DNA of 48,894 bases, from positions 1 through 48,894 of the forward strand of contig NZ_JAUYFU010000019.1 of NCBI RefSeq assembly GCF_030689645.1, read 5' to 3'. The position numbers and the translations under genes were made by a program. Below the pieces are notes generated by a model, which was not told the origin of the DNA, ran no database searches, and saw only the letters and a list, made by a program, of their open reading frames with translations. This DNA comes from Humidesulfovibrio sp. GTDB taxonomy: Bacteria; Desulfobacterota; Desulfovibrionia; Desulfovibrionales; Desulfovibrionaceae. This document shows positions 7,249-16,855 of the stretch, piece by piece (the stretch's first letter is position 1; the number at the start of each line of letters is the position of its first letter).

Positions 7249-10200
7249 ATGCGCGCCCGCGTGTCCGCCCTTTTCGCCATCCTCGCACCGGCCTTGACGC
7301 TGGCCCTTTGCCTCTGTCTCATGACTCCGGCTCCGGCCCGGGCCGACTCGCCCTACGTGCAAGGCCTTGAACTATACCGGCAAGGCAAATACCAGGAAGC
7401 CCTTAATGTCCTGCGTGCAACCCTGCCCAAGCATACGCCGCAGACCATGCCCCAGCAGCCCATGGGCCAGCCGCCCGCGACCCCGCCGCCGCCTGCGCCA
7501 GAAGGGCCGGATGCCCCCCACGTGCGCGCGGTGCTGGGTTTCGCCCTGCTGCGCATGAATCAGCTGCCCGAGGCCGAAGAAGAATTTTCCCTGGTGCGCA
7601 ACGATCCGGCCATGGAGAGCGTCGGTTTGCTGGGCTCAGGCTGGACCCTCTACGCCCGCGGCAAGACCTCCGCCGCAGTGAGCACGCTGAACGAGGCCCT
7701 GGCTAAGGCCGCGCCCACGGCGGCCCTTCCGGACATGCTGCGCGAATCCGTGCCTGCCGACGCGCGCCTGGCTCTGGGGCTCATCGCCCTGGGACGCGGC
7801 CAGACCCCTGAGGCTTTGAAGCAGCTGGAGGCCGCAACCCAGGGGCCCAACGTCCTGGGCTCGCCCAAGGAACTGTTCGTCGCCCTGGGCGACGCCCGCG
7901 CCCTGCTGGCCGACCCGAGAGGCGCCATGTCCGCCTGGGCCGAGGTGCCCCGCAAGAACTCGCGCTTCCCGGGAGATGCTCCCCGCGACGAGCTTGCCCG
8001 CCTCAAAACCGCCCGTCTGCACGAAACCGGCGGCAACGCCAGTGAAGCCTTGTCACTGTATGCCTCTCTTGCAGGAGGACAACACTACCGGGCCGAGGCC
8101 CTGCTGGGGCAGGCCCGCACCCTGCTCGGCCTGGGACGCCCGGCGGATGCCCTGCCCATCCTGCGCCGCCTGGTGAGCCTGGATCCGAACATGGCCGCAC
8201 CCTTGGGCCGTCAGATACAGGCCGATCCGCAACTTCGCCCGGTGTTCAAGGACTGGGGCCTGTCGTTCTTTCACCAAGCAGACTACATGGAGGCCCTGTC
8301 CAAACTGTCCTCCTATCTGGACGACGTGGATCCGCAGGACAGCGCAAGCCACCTGGGCATGGGCTGGAGCTTCCTGCGCCTGGGCCATTTGAACCGCGCC
8401 TGGGATTCCTTCAGCGACGCCGCCCGGCTCAAGCCAATGTCGACCGACCCCCTGGTGGGAATGGCCGCCACGGCAATGGCCATGGGCCGCCCGGACCAGG
8501 CGCGCGAGTTTCTCGCCCGCGCCCTGGCCGCAGACCCATCCAACGCCCTGGGCCTGAACACCCTGGGGCACCTGGAGCTCTCCCAGGGCAACACCCAGAA
8601 AGCGCTGGACAACTTCCGCGCAGCCCTTAAAGCAAGGCCCGACTACGTGGACAGCCGCCTCTCCGCTGCGCGCATCCTCTATGACCGCGCCGAATACGAC
8701 GCGGCGGCAGCCGAATACTTCCGTCTGGTGACCCAGGAGAAACGCTCCACCACGGGCTGGAACGGGCTGGGCTGGGCGCGCCTGCGCCTGGGCCAACACG
8801 CAGACGCCATGGCGGCCTTTGCCGAGGCGCGCCGCCAGAACCCCTCGCTCCCCGCAGCGGCGTACGGCATGGGCATAACCCTGGCGCGCCAGGGCAACGC
8901 CGAACAGGCCAGCCAGCGCCTTGCTGAAGCCATCTTCCTCAACCCGGACTTCGCCGCCACCCCGGAAGTGCTGGAGCTCATGCGCTCGCGCCCGGAATAC
9001 ACGGAACTGTTTCTGGAAATGGGCGAGGCATACGCACGCAAGCTCTACCCCACCACTGCGGCCCCGTACCTGGAAGAATACCTGCGCCAGAACCCCAATA
9101 GCCGTCCGGGCCGCCGCGCCCTGGCCTGGGCCAGCTTCTGGGCCGGGCAGGAGGACAAGGCCCACGCCCTGTTCCAGACCCTCATCACCGTAAACAAGGA
9201 CGACGCAGACGCTCACCTGGGCGACGGCCTGGCCCTGCTTTCCCGCGGGCACCTGGATCTGGCCGAGCCGCACCTGCGCGACGCCGTGCGCCTGGACCCC
9301 AAGAACTCCCTGGCCTGGCGCGCCCTTGTGCTGATGCTCACCCGCCAGGGACGCGACAAGGAAGCCGTCGCCGCCCAGCAGCAGTCCCCAAAGTCGCGCC
9401 TTGAGCGCCTGGACCGCATGAGCACCAGCGGCTTTGCGGCGCTCAGCGAAGGCCGCATCCGCGATGCCGTGCGCGACTTCCGCCGCGCCGTGACCCTGGA
9501 CCCCGGCCTGGCTGCGCCGCGCTACGGCCTGGCCTTTGCCCTGATGGCCCAGGGAGAGCACGAGCAGGCCCGCGCGGAACTGCTGTCCGGCCTGAACCTC
9601 GACCCCGCCTACCTCGACGACCAGGAACTTTCGCAGCTCCTGGCCCAGCACACGGAACTGAGCGCCCTGGCCCAGGATCTGAGCTGGAGCCAGCTCTACG
9701 CCATGAACCTGCCCGCCGCCCGCGCCGGGTTCGAGCGCATCCTCGCCACCAACCCCGGCAGCATGGAGGCCCTGTTCGGCCTCGGAGCCACTGCCTATTT
9801 CCAGGCCGACTGGGCCCTGGCCGAAGCCTGCTTCGACAAGATCCTTCCCCGGGCGCCGCTCACCGGCTCCTCCTGGGACAAGTGGTGCCACCTCATGGAT
9901 AAGCTTGGCTGGAGCGCCTATCACCAGCAGAAGTACGACAAGTCCTTGCACGCCTTTGACTGGCTGCGCACCTACAACCCGGAAAAGCCCTTCGCCTCGG
10001 CCCTGGGCGGCATGGGCTGGGCGCTCATGGGCAAGGGCCAGACCCAGCAGGCCCAGACCCTGTTCCTGCGATCGCTCAACGTCTTTCCGCGCAACCTGAC
10101 GGCCATGCAGGGCATGACGGCCTTGAAAAAGGCCCCGGAAACCGACGACGGGGACATGGACGACGAGCCGGAACCGCCGGTGAAACCCAAGCGCAAAAGC

Positions 10201-10434
10201 AAATCCGCCAAGGTCTCCAAGGCTGAACGGGCTGACAGGGATGACGCCGCAGCCAAGCCTGCCAAGTCCAAGAAGAGCAAAAAGGACAAGGCCGACAAGC
10301 CTGAAGCAGGCACAAAAGCCACGAAGTCCAGCAAGAAGGACAAGGCCGAAAAGGAGCCCAAGGCAACCAAGAAGGCCAAGGCCGCGAACGACGAGACTCC
10401 GGTGAAGAAGAAGGCCAAGAAGCAGGAAGAATAA
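7249..10434 (+). CDS. large TPR-repeat protein with signal peptide and lysine-rich C-terminus
   Basis: A 1061-aa exported protein. A signal peptide ends at about residue 32 (APARADS). From ~35 to ~965 it is a superhelix of tetratricopeptide repeats. Many units show the expected pattern of G/A at position 8, Y/F at 11, A at 20 and P at 32, for example NALGLNTLGHLELSQGNTQ and PLVGMAATAMAMGRPDQ. The last ~95 residues switch to a low-complexity Lys/Ala/Asp tail (KKSKKDKADKPEAGTKA and on). It probably acts as a periplasmic scaffold; partners are unknown. A good AAGGAG precedes the ATG. It follows the lipoprotein gene by 134 bp. Confidence 0.85.
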   Translation: MRARVSALFAILAPALTLALCLCLMTPAPARADSPYVQGLELYRQGKYQEALNVLRATLPKHTPQTMPQQPMGQPPATPPPPAPEGPDAPHVRAVLGFALLRMNQLPEAEEEFSLVRNDPAMESVGLLGSGWTLYARGKTSAAVSTLNEALAKAAPTAALPDMLRESVPADARLALGLIALGRGQTPEALKQLEAATQGPNVLGSPKELFVALGDARALLADPRGAMSAWAEVPRKNSRFPGDAPRDELARLKTARLHETGGNASEALSLYASLAGGQHYRAEALLGQARTLLGLGRPADALPILRRLVSLDPNMAAPLGRQIQADPQLRPVFKDWGLSFFHQADYMEALSKLSSYLDDVDPQDSASHLGMGWSFLRLGHLNRAWDSFSDAARLKPMSTDPLVGMAATAMAMGRPDQAREFLARALAADPSNALGLNTLGHLELSQGNTQKALDNFRAALKARPDYVDSRLSAARILYDRAEYDAAAAEYFRLVTQEKRSTTGWNGLGWARLRLGQHADAMAAFAEARRQNPSLPAAAYGMGITLARQGNAEQASQRLAEAIFLNPDFAATPEVLELMRSRPEYTELFLEMGEAYARKLYPTTAAPYLEEYLRQNPNSRPGRRALAWASFWAGQEDKAHALFQTLITVNKDDADAHLGDGLALLSRGHLDLAEPHLRDAVRLDPKNSLAWRALVLMLTRQGRDKEAVAAQQQSPKSRLERLDRMSTSGFAALSEGRIRDAVRDFRRAVTLDPGLAAPRYGLAFALMAQGEHEQARAELLSGLNLDPAYLDDQELSQLLAQHTELSALAQDLSWSQLYAMNLPAARAGFERILATNPGSMEALFGLGATAYFQADWALAEACFDKILPRAPLTGSSWDKWCHLMDKLGWSAYHQQKYDKSLHAFDWLRTYNPEKPFASALGGMGWALMGKGQTQQAQTLFLRSLNVFPRNLTAMQGMTALKKAPETDDGDMDDEPEPPVKPKRKSKSAKVSKAERADRDDAAAKPAKSKKSKKDKADKPEAGTKATKSSKKDKAEKEPKATKKAKAANDETPVKKKAKKQEE

Positions 10435-10497
10435 AGCGGGAAGGCGCGCCCGGTCGACATCAGTGGCCGCGGTGCGCGAAGGCGGGCGTCACAATCC

Positions 10498-11136
10498 ATG
10501 GCATTCGACTTCTCAACCCAGACGCTTTACGCCGCCTCCCTCGTGGGCGGGGCGGCCTTCGCCCTGTCCGGCTTCCTTACCGGGGTGCGCAAGGGCCTCG
10601 ACCTCATGGGCGTGTTCGTCCTGTCCTTCCTCACCGCCAATGGCGGCGGCGCCATCCGCGACATCCTCATCGGACGCCCCGTGACCCTGGTGCGCGATGC
10701 CGAGCCCTTCCTCATCACCGGAGCCGTGGTGCTTCTGGCCATGCTGCTCAAGCTGCACAAACTGCCGCAACTGGAGCAGCGCTGGAGTTTCGTGGTCAGC
10801 GACGCGGTGGGGCTGGCGGCCTTCGGCCTTTCCGGCGCAGTCATCGGCATCCAGGCCCAGGCGCAATTCTTCGGCGTCCTGGCCCTCTCGTTCCTCACCG
10901 CCACTGGCGGCGGCATGCTGCGCGACGTGCTCGTCAACGAGGTGCCAGAGGTCCTTCACGGCGGATTCTACGGCAGCGTGGCCCTGCTCCTGGGCGCAGC
11001 CGTCTATGCGCTCCACGCTGCGCAGATCCTCAGCGCCTTCTCGCTGTTGGCCGTCTTTGCCGCAGCCCTGGCTCTTCGCCTCGTGGCCTATCGCCGCAAG
11101 TGGCGCCTGCCCAAACCCGTCCAGCCGCAGCCGTAG
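10498..11136 (+). CDS. TRIC/UPF0126 family cation channel-like membrane protein
   Basis: A 212-aa protein with about six to seven transmembrane helices arranged as a duplicated unit. Each half has the family signature: TANGGGAIRDILIGR (~42-56) and TATGGGMLRDVLVNE (~137-151). Prokaryotic members form trimeric K+-permeable channels. The C-terminus is basic and Pro-rich. The start used is ATG at 10498; its Shine-Dalgarno is weak. It ends 10 bp before the end of the convergent iron-sulfur gene. Confidence 0.87.
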   Translation: MAFDFSTQTLYAASLVGGAAFALSGFLTGVRKGLDLMGVFVLSFLTANGGGAIRDILIGRPVTLVRDAEPFLITGAVVLLAMLLKLHKLPQLEQRWSFVVSDAVGLAAFGLSGAVIGIQAQAQFFGVLALSFLTATGGGMLRDVLVNEVPEVLHGGFYGSVALLLGAAVYALHAAQILSAFSLLAVFAAALALRLVAYRRKWRLPKPVQPQP

Positions 11137-11146
11137 CCCTGCCGGA

Positions 11147-12463
11147 TCATATCCGCGCCACGCCCAAAAACACCGCGTGCAGCGCAGCCACGAGGGTCAA
11201 AAACGCTGCTCGCGCAGTGGCGGAGGAAAGACCGGGGAAGCGGTAGTGCATGGCGTCGTGCGGGCAGGCCCCAACGCAGTCGCCGCAAAGGGTGCAGGAA
11301 AGGCCCGGCTTCCCGGCCTCAATCTGAAGGGGCGTCAAAGCCGAATAGCGGCAGGCCCGCGCACAGGAGCCGCAACGGGTGCAGGCGTCCAGGCTGATGC
11401 CCATGCGCCAGGGCATGAACCGTCCCAGCAGGTTGCCCGCAAGGCCGATGGGGCAGAACGCCGTGCAGTGGGCCATGGTCCCCATGCGCCGCGATGCCAG
11501 GAGCATCACCCCCACGCCCAGCAGGCCAAACCCAGCCGCCAGCCACACAGCGACCAGCACCGGCGCGCCCAGCAGCCGCAGGGCCAGCGCACCGCCGCAG
11601 GCCAGCGCCAGCGCAGTCAGCCTCCCGCCGATGGACCAACGCTGCGAAAGCGCGTGCGGAGGCTTTGGCCCCAGGCGCGAGCACGCGTCGTCCCAGGCCC
11701 CGATGTAGCACAGATGGCTACACCAGGCCGGTCCCACAAGCAGCACCGTGGACGCGAACAGGATGGGCATGAACAACCCGCCGCCGCGAAAGATCGGCCC
11801 AGCGGCGATGAGCGCAGGCACAGGCAAGTGCAGACGGCCAGTCATGAGCAGGTCGGTGAACCCTGCCAGCCCCAGGGCCAGTTGGCCGAAGAACAGCGCG
11901 GAGAACAGCGCCCAGATGCGCGGCCTCAAACGCTTGTGCTCCTGCGGATCAAGAATGCGGCCAGCAAGCCACCCCGCGTATGCGGCAAGCAAAAGCACCT
12001 CCAGCCAGCCGGAGCCGGGCAGGAAGCGGTCAGCCAGGAGCACGGGCGCGCTGGCCTTGCTCCTGGCCAGGACCAGCAACCCTGCGCTGAGCAAAAACGC
12101 CATGGCTTGCGGGATCTCAACCTCGCGGCCTCGATGAAACAAGGCTTGGGCGCGAGCGCCCAGCAGCCACAGGCCGGAGGCCAGAGTCACGCCGCACACG
12201 GCGGAAAGGATCAGAGCAAGCCGCAGCCACGGTTCGCCCAGGGCCTGGCGCAGCTGCACAAAGTCCAGCCCGGTGGAAACCCACTGGGCGGCTCCCAAAA
12301 GCAGCACGGCGGCGGCCACCAGCCGCACCGCCCCAAGCCGCGTCACGTACGCCAGCGGCAACGCCGCCAGCCCGGCGCACAGGGCCCAGTCCCCCCGACG
12401 CAGGGCATGGGCGGCCAGAAGAACATGAGCCAGCACGGCCAGGGTGAGCATGAACGGCGTCAT
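11147..12463 (-). CDS. polytopic membrane protein with C-terminal 2x[4Fe-4S] ferredoxin domain (NapH/CcoG-like)
   Basis: A 438-aa protein: about eight to ten transmembrane helices followed by two [4Fe-4S] motifs near residues 370-415 (CTRCGSCARACRYSAL and CTLCGDCVGACPHDAM). Membrane-edge motifs CSHLCYIGAW and CTAFCPIG are of the type seen in NapH/NosR/CcoG polyferredoxins, which pass electrons across or into the membrane. The start at 12463 was chosen because AAGGAA lies about 7 bases upstream; a longer frame reaching 12568 would prepend a non-hydrophobic stretch. It is divergent from a Crp/Fnr regulator 125 bp away, which may control it. Electron donor and acceptor are unknown. Confidence 0.8.
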   Translation of the reverse strand: MTPFMLTLAVLAHVLLAAHALRRGDWALCAGLAALPLAYVTRLGAVRLVAAAVLLLGAAQWVSTGLDFVQLRQALGEPWLRLALILSAVCGVTLASGLWLLGARAQALFHRGREVEIPQAMAFLLSAGLLVLARSKASAPVLLADRFLPGSGWLEVLLLAAYAGWLAGRILDPQEHKRLRPRIWALFSALFFGQLALGLAGFTDLLMTGRLHLPVPALIAAGPIFRGGGLFMPILFASTVLLVGPAWCSHLCYIGAWDDACSRLGPKPPHALSQRWSIGGRLTALALACGGALALRLLGAPVLVAVWLAAGFGLLGVGVMLLASRRMGTMAHCTAFCPIGLAGNLLGRFMPWRMGISLDACTRCGSCARACRYSALTPLQIEAGKPGLSCTLCGDCVGACPHDAMHYRFPGLSSATARAAFLTLVAALHAVFLGVARI

Positions 12464-12588
12464 TGGCGGTTCCTTATGAGCAGACGAGCGTGACAAGAGT
12501 GCGGCCTTGGCCCCGCGTCTTTGCCCATACTTGCAGTTGTGCTTCTCCGCATCCATGACTAAAGTCAAAACCGACGCGGAGGTGCGGC

Positions 12589-13269
12589 ATGGAAAAGGAC
12601 AAGCTTTCGGCTTTGGCGGTCATCAAACTTTTTGAGGGGCTGCCCAAGGCGCAATTGACGAGCCTTGCGGACATCGCTCTGCTCAAGCGCGCCAAGGCCG
12701 GGGATACCCTGTTCGAGGCTGGCCAGCCAGGCACACACTTCTATGCTGTAGTATCTGGCAAAGTGCGGGTGTACCGGGCGGCGCCCTCGGGCAAGGAGCA
12801 GATTCTGCACGTTTTTGGCGCGGGCGAAGCCTTTGCCGAGGTGCCGGTTTTCGAGGGCAAGACCTATCCGGCCAGCGCGCAGGCTCTGGAGGACAGCCTC
12901 ATGCTATCCTTTCCGCGAAAGGAATTTGTGGAGGTGCTGCGGCGCGACCCGGAGCTGGCCCTGGGCGTCATGGCGCTCTTGTCCGCCCGGCTGCGCGCCT
13001 TTGTGGGGCAGATCGCCCAGCTGAGCCTGAAAGAGGTGCCGGAGCGCCTGGCAGGCTACCTGCTGCTCCTGCGTGCCTCGCAAAACCGTGACGACCTCAC
13101 CCTGGACCTGCCCAAAGGCCAGATAGCGTCCTATCTGGGCACCATTCCCGAAACCCTGTCGCGCGCGCTCAAGAAGCTCACGGACCAGGGGCTCATCGAA
13201 ATTTCCGGCAACCGCGTGGCCGTGCTTGACCCCGAGGGGCTGGCCAAGCTGGCCGAGGCCGGACGCTAG
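12589..13269 (+). CDS. Crp/Fnr family transcriptional regulator
   Basis: A 226-aa protein. An N-terminal cyclic-nucleotide-binding-type barrel spans ~10-125 (AGDTLFEAGQPGTHFYAVVSGKV and FGAGEAFAEVPVFEGKTYPAS). A dimerisation helix covers ~125-160 and a winged helix ~160-225 with recognition segment IASYLGTIPETLSRALKKL. There are no cysteines, so it cannot bind an Fnr-type iron-sulfur cluster; a small-molecule or haem ligand is possible. It is divergently transcribed from the membrane iron-sulfur gene and close to a ferredoxin gene, which suggests local control of an electron-transfer function. Confidence 0.92.
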   Translation: MEKDKLSALAVIKLFEGLPKAQLTSLADIALLKRAKAGDTLFEAGQPGTHFYAVVSGKVRVYRAAPSGKEQILHVFGAGEAFAEVPVFEGKTYPASAQALEDSLMLSFPRKEFVEVLRRDPELALGVMALLSARLRAFVGQIAQLSLKEVPERLAGYLLLLRASQNRDDLTLDLPKGQIASYLGTIPETLSRALKKLTDQGLIEISGNRVAVLDPEGLAKLAEAGR

Positions 13270-13341
13270 GGGCAAAGCGCAGGCAAACGGGCGGGAGAGA
13301 CTCCTTCGCCTCCCCCGCCGCCGCCTCCGATCTGGCCGGAA

Positions 13342-13533
13342 CTACTCCCAGGATATGCAGGTGACCGGGCAGGCGTCTATGGACGCCTGGATATCGTCAT
13401 CCGAAGCGCCGCTAGGGTTAACCACCTTGGCCTTGCCGGAGTCCGCATCGAACTGGAACACGCCGGGGGCGAGCTCGCAACAGGTCTCGCAGCCGATGCA
13501 TTCATCTTCATTGATCGTCACTGTACCGCCCAT
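13342..13533 (-). CDS. small [4Fe-4S] ferredoxin
   Basis: A 63-aa protein starting MGGTVTINEDECIGCETCCE. Cysteines Cys12, Cys15, Cys18 and the distal ACPVTC Cys form one [4Fe-4S] site, as in Desulfovibrio ferredoxin I. The second cluster of bacterial 2[4Fe-4S] ferredoxins is absent. Cys19 next to Cys18 is unusual, and the final CPVTC provides an extra Cys. The ATG is preceded by GGAGG with 5-base spacing. Likely role: low-potential soluble electron carrier. Confidence 0.9.
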   Translation of the reverse strand: MGGTVTINEDECIGCETCCELAPGVFQFDADSGKAKVVNPSGASDDDIQASIDACPVTCISWE

Positions 13534-13615
13534 AGATTCCTCCATTTGAACCACCCCTACACCAGCCGCAGGGCTGTTGCCAAGGGGGCGCGCACCGGCA
13601 ATCAGCGGCGGCGTG

Positions 13616-14920
13616 TCATCGGGCAAAGATGCCGGACCTGATCCCCGGGTGCTCGGCGCGCAGCACCGCGCGCATGCCCGGATGCCCAACGTCCGTCGGC
13701 AGACCAGGAGTGCTGGAGCCCGGACCATGCTCCAACCGGAAGCTGCCAGCAGCCAGCACAGGGCGCTCCAAGCCGGGCAGGATGAGGGTCATGCCCTCGG
13801 CCCGTCTGGTGTCGAAGGTGCCTTTGAGCTCCACGTCCCAGGCCGTGGCATCGGCGTTTGCCGGCCCGATGACCCGCAGCATGGGCTGGCGGCGCGGGGC
13901 CAGCCTGTCCAGGCCGGGAATCTCGCGCCGGGCGTCGGCGCCGAATAGTCCCGCCGTGAGCGAGCGCGTGGCCGCGTGGCGCAGCTCCGCAAGGGCCGCG
14001 CGGGGCTGAAATGCATTCTTCGCCAAAGAGTCCAGGGCGAAGCGCCAGGCATCGGCCACCACGGCCAGATAGGCCGAGCTGCGCGTACGGCCCTCTATCT
14101 TGAGGGCGTCCACGCCCAGGCGCGCCAACCAGGGCGCGTGCCACAGGAGGCACAGGTCCTGCGGCGCAAAAAACTGCGCCCACGGAGCCTCTCCCGGCGC
14201 ATTGGGAGCATCGGTCCACTGCTCCAGCACCTCCCAGGCCTCGCTGCCCAAGCGCTTTCTTTCCTCCACCACGGCCCGCAGGCGATACTCGTAGCGGCAG
14301 GGATGCGCGCACGCGCCCATGCAGGCCGTGCGGCCCGTCTGGTTCACGCCGCGCTCCACCATGTGCACCGAGAGCCCGCAACGGCCGGAAAGGGCCATGC
14401 ATTGCGCGCCGTGGGCAAAAATCTCCAGTTCAAATCCCGGCATCTGCGCATTACGGGCGCGGGCCAGGGCGGCGACCTCACCGGCGGCGCACTCACGCGC
14501 AAGATTGGCCCGCGTGGCTCCAAGATCGCGCCAGAAGGCCAGGCCTTCGGAATTGCGGGTATTGGCCTGGGTGCTCACGTGGATGGGCAGGTGCGGGGCC
14601 ACGCGAAGGGCCAGCCGAGCCACTCCCGCATCGGCCACGATGAGCCCGTCCACCTTGGCCTCCACAGCCTGCTCCAGGCCCTGCCGCACCAGGGGCAGAT
14701 CCTGCTCGCGCGGGCTGGCGTTCAGGCAGACGTAGACACGCACGCCAGCGGCGCTGGCCAGGGCAGCCGCCCGCACAAGGCCCTGGCCGGCGAACCCGGC
14801 TGCGCCTGCGCGCAGATTGGGGCCGTCGGCCCCCAGGTAGACAGCGTTGGCGCCATACAAGAGGGCCGTTTCCAAGGATTCCATGTCGCCACAGGGCAGA
14901 AGCAGTTCAGGGATGCGCAT
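13616..14920 (-). CDS. peptidase U32 family protein (RlhA/UbiU-like)
   Basis: A 434-aa protein beginning MRIPELLLPCGDMESLETAL. The U32 fold is visible: GANAVYLGADGPNLRAGA, a TIM-barrel stretch to ~240, and the Cys-rich iron-sulfur signature HGAQCMALSGRCGLS followed by GRTACMGACAHPCRYEYRL. Known U32 members are iron-sulfur enzymes for RNA or quinone hydroxylation or are collagenase-like; this one cannot be assigned. The frame is open upstream to 15466, but homology-like sequence begins at 14920; the Shine-Dalgarno is weak. It ends 82 bp before the ferredoxin gene, which could supply electrons (inference). Confidence 0.85.
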   Translation of the reverse strand: MRIPELLLPCGDMESLETALLYGANAVYLGADGPNLRAGAAGFAGQGLVRAAALASAAGVRVYVCLNASPREQDLPLVRQGLEQAVEAKVDGLIVADAGVARLALRVAPHLPIHVSTQANTRNSEGLAFWRDLGATRANLARECAAGEVAALARARNAQMPGFELEIFAHGAQCMALSGRCGLSVHMVERGVNQTGRTACMGACAHPCRYEYRLRAVVEERKRLGSEAWEVLEQWTDAPNAPGEAPWAQFFAPQDLCLLWHAPWLARLGVDALKIEGRTRSSAYLAVVADAWRFALDSLAKNAFQPRAALAELRHAATRSLTAGLFGADARREIPGLDRLAPRRQPMLRVIGPANADATAWDVELKGTFDTRRAEGMTLILPGLERPVLAAGSFRLEHGPGSSTPGLPTDVGHPGMRAVLRAEHPGIRSGIFAR

Positions 14921-15077
14921 GGCCGGGTGGTAGCCTTGGCAGGCCCACGGGTCAAGCCACCCGAGCCCGGTTTCGGCGCTTATGCCTACCGACACTCTCT
15001 CTGGACTTTTTGTAGATTCTAAGGAATGATGAACGGAGCAAGGAGTGTGCGCATCGCCGCGACCTGCCCGGAGGACC

Positions 15078-16853
15078 ATGCCGAAAGGGAACAAGCACTG
15101 CGCTGGGCGCACGGGACGCAGGGCTTTCTGGCTCGTGGCGCTCCTGTTTTTATCCCTGTGCCTGCTGCCGCCGGACTTGGCCCTGGCCGCCAAGGCAGCC
15201 GTTAAGTCCGGCGATCTTCCAGCCGACGCTCCGGTTCGGCGCTTCCAGACCCTGCTGGCCCGAAAGAACGTCACCAAAGAGGCCCTGCGCAAGCTTGAGC
15301 ACGAACTGGAGCAGGCCAGAAGCACCCGCCCCGACGGCCCCAACGGTGCCAAGGCCACCTTCTTCCTGGCGCGCGTGCAGCAGGAAATCGCAAAAAAAAC
15401 CGGCCAAAAGGCCGACTGGTTCGCATCCGCCGAGACCTTCGGGGCCTGCGCGGAGCGCTTCCCCAAGTATCAGCTGGCCCCCGACGCCCTGCTGCACCGA
15501 GGCACCATTCGACTCGAACGTCTGTCTGACCCCGAAGGCGCAGCCAGCGACTTCCAGACCATTCAACGCTCCTACCCGCGCTCACCTCTTGCAGGAAAGG
15601 CCGCCGCCCTGCAACGCCGCGCCGCCCAAGCCCCAAAGGGCACTGCGAAAAGGACCGTTCACGCGCCAGATGTTGCGCACGCCGACACCAGCCCCGCCAG
15701 CGCCGCAGACAAGCCGCAGCTTCTGGAGGTGCGCCCCAAAAACACAGGAGCAAACGCCAGGGTGGTGCTGGATTTCGATTCCCGCGTAAAGTACCGCTAT
15801 CAGCTTCTGGAGCACCAGGGGGGCAAAGGAAACGCCGCGCGCTTCTATGTGGACCTCCTTGGGGCGCAGGCGCGTCCGGGGCTTGCCGAAGAGCAGCAGG
15901 TGACTGGGGGCATCCTTCGGCACATCCGCGTGGCCCACAAAGAACCAGACTCCACCCGCGTGGTGCTCGATTTCTCCGAAATTAAGGACTATCGCGTCAC
16001 TGTGCTCGACGCTCCCTTCCGTCTGGTCATCGACGCCTTCAGCACCAGCGAGGCCAAGGCCAGCACGCCGCCCCCCATCTCGGCCCCGGTCGAACCTCCG
16101 CCTGCCCCGGACTTCAAGGCGCCCAAGGGCAGCCGCAAGAAGCTCGCGGAGAACCTGGTGGAGCAACTGGGTCTCACCGTTCGCACCATCATGATCGATG
16201 CAGGGCACGGCGGCAAAGACCCTGGCGCGCGCGGCTTCGGGCTCATGGAAAAGGACGTGAACCTGCGCATGGCTCTCATCCTGGGCAAAATCCTCAAGGA
16301 CCGCGGGTTCCGCGTCATTTACACGCGCACCACGGATGACTTCCTGGCCCTGGAGGAGCGCACGGCCATAGCCAATGCAAAGAGGGTGGATCTGTTCATC
16401 TCTGTGCACTGCAACGCCCACGCAGATCCCACCATGCAGGGCCTCGAAACCTACAGCCTGAATCTGGCCCGCACTCCTGACGCCGTACGGGTAGCCGCGC
16501 GAGAAAACTCCGTGTCCGACAAGAACATCAGCGACCTGCAAATGATCCTCACCGACCTCATGCTGACCTCCAAGATCAAAGAAAGCGTCGATCTGGCGCG
16601 CGTTGTCCACCGCCAGGGCCTCTCGGCCATCCGCAACAAGTGGACCGTGGCCGACCACGGCAACCGCGAAGCTCCCTTCTATGTGCTCATGGGCGCCAAA
16701 ATGCCTTCCGCTCTGCTGGAGATAGGCTACATCACCAACAAGACCGAGGCCGCACGCCTCAAGACTGACGCCTACCTCAAGACCCTCGCGCATGGCATCG
16801 CCGATGGCATTGGCGAATACAAGCAGCAGATAGAGCGCTACACAGCCAAGTAG
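15078..16853 (+). CDS. N-acetylmuramoyl-L-alanine amidase with AMIN domain (AmiC-like)
   Basis: A 591-aa exported protein. A signal peptide (FWLVALLFLSLCLLPPDLALA) is followed by a TPR-like helical region (~35-170), a linker, an AMIN domain (~205-325, starting LLEVRPKNTGANARVVLDF) that normally targets septal peptidoglycan, and an Amidase_3 domain (~365-585). The zinc site is seen as MIDAGHGGKDPGARG (His), the Glu in LMEKDVNL, FISVHCNAHAD (His) and the catalytic Glu in SALLEIGYITN. It splits daughter-cell peptidoglycan by cleaving stem peptides from MurNAc. The ATG at 15078 (MPKGNKH) has a close GGAGG; an upstream GTG at 15045 overlaps its own Shine-Dalgarno. Confidence 0.9.
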   Translation: MPKGNKHCAGRTGRRAFWLVALLFLSLCLLPPDLALAAKAAVKSGDLPADAPVRRFQTLLARKNVTKEALRKLEHELEQARSTRPDGPNGAKATFFLARVQQEIAKKTGQKADWFASAETFGACAERFPKYQLAPDALLHRGTIRLERLSDPEGAASDFQTIQRSYPRSPLAGKAAALQRRAAQAPKGTAKRTVHAPDVAHADTSPASAADKPQLLEVRPKNTGANARVVLDFDSRVKYRYQLLEHQGGKGNAARFYVDLLGAQARPGLAEEQQVTGGILRHIRVAHKEPDSTRVVLDFSEIKDYRVTVLDAPFRLVIDAFSTSEAKASTPPPISAPVEPPPAPDFKAPKGSRKKLAENLVEQLGLTVRTIMIDAGHGGKDPGARGFGLMEKDVNLRMALILGKILKDRGFRVIYTRTTDDFLALEERTAIANAKRVDLFISVHCNAHADPTMQGLETYSLNLARTPDAVRVAARENSVSDKNISDLQMILTDLMLTSKIKESVDLARVVHRQGLSAIRNKWTVADHGNREAPFYVLMGAKMPSALLEIGYITNKTEAARLKTDAYLKTLAHGIADGIGEYKQQIERYTAK

Positions 16854-16855
16854 TC

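Noticed and set aside
8053-9951. 632-codon minus-strand frame opposite the TPR gene
   Set aside because: Antisense shadow; no start signal and a repetitive composition mirroring the TPR codons.
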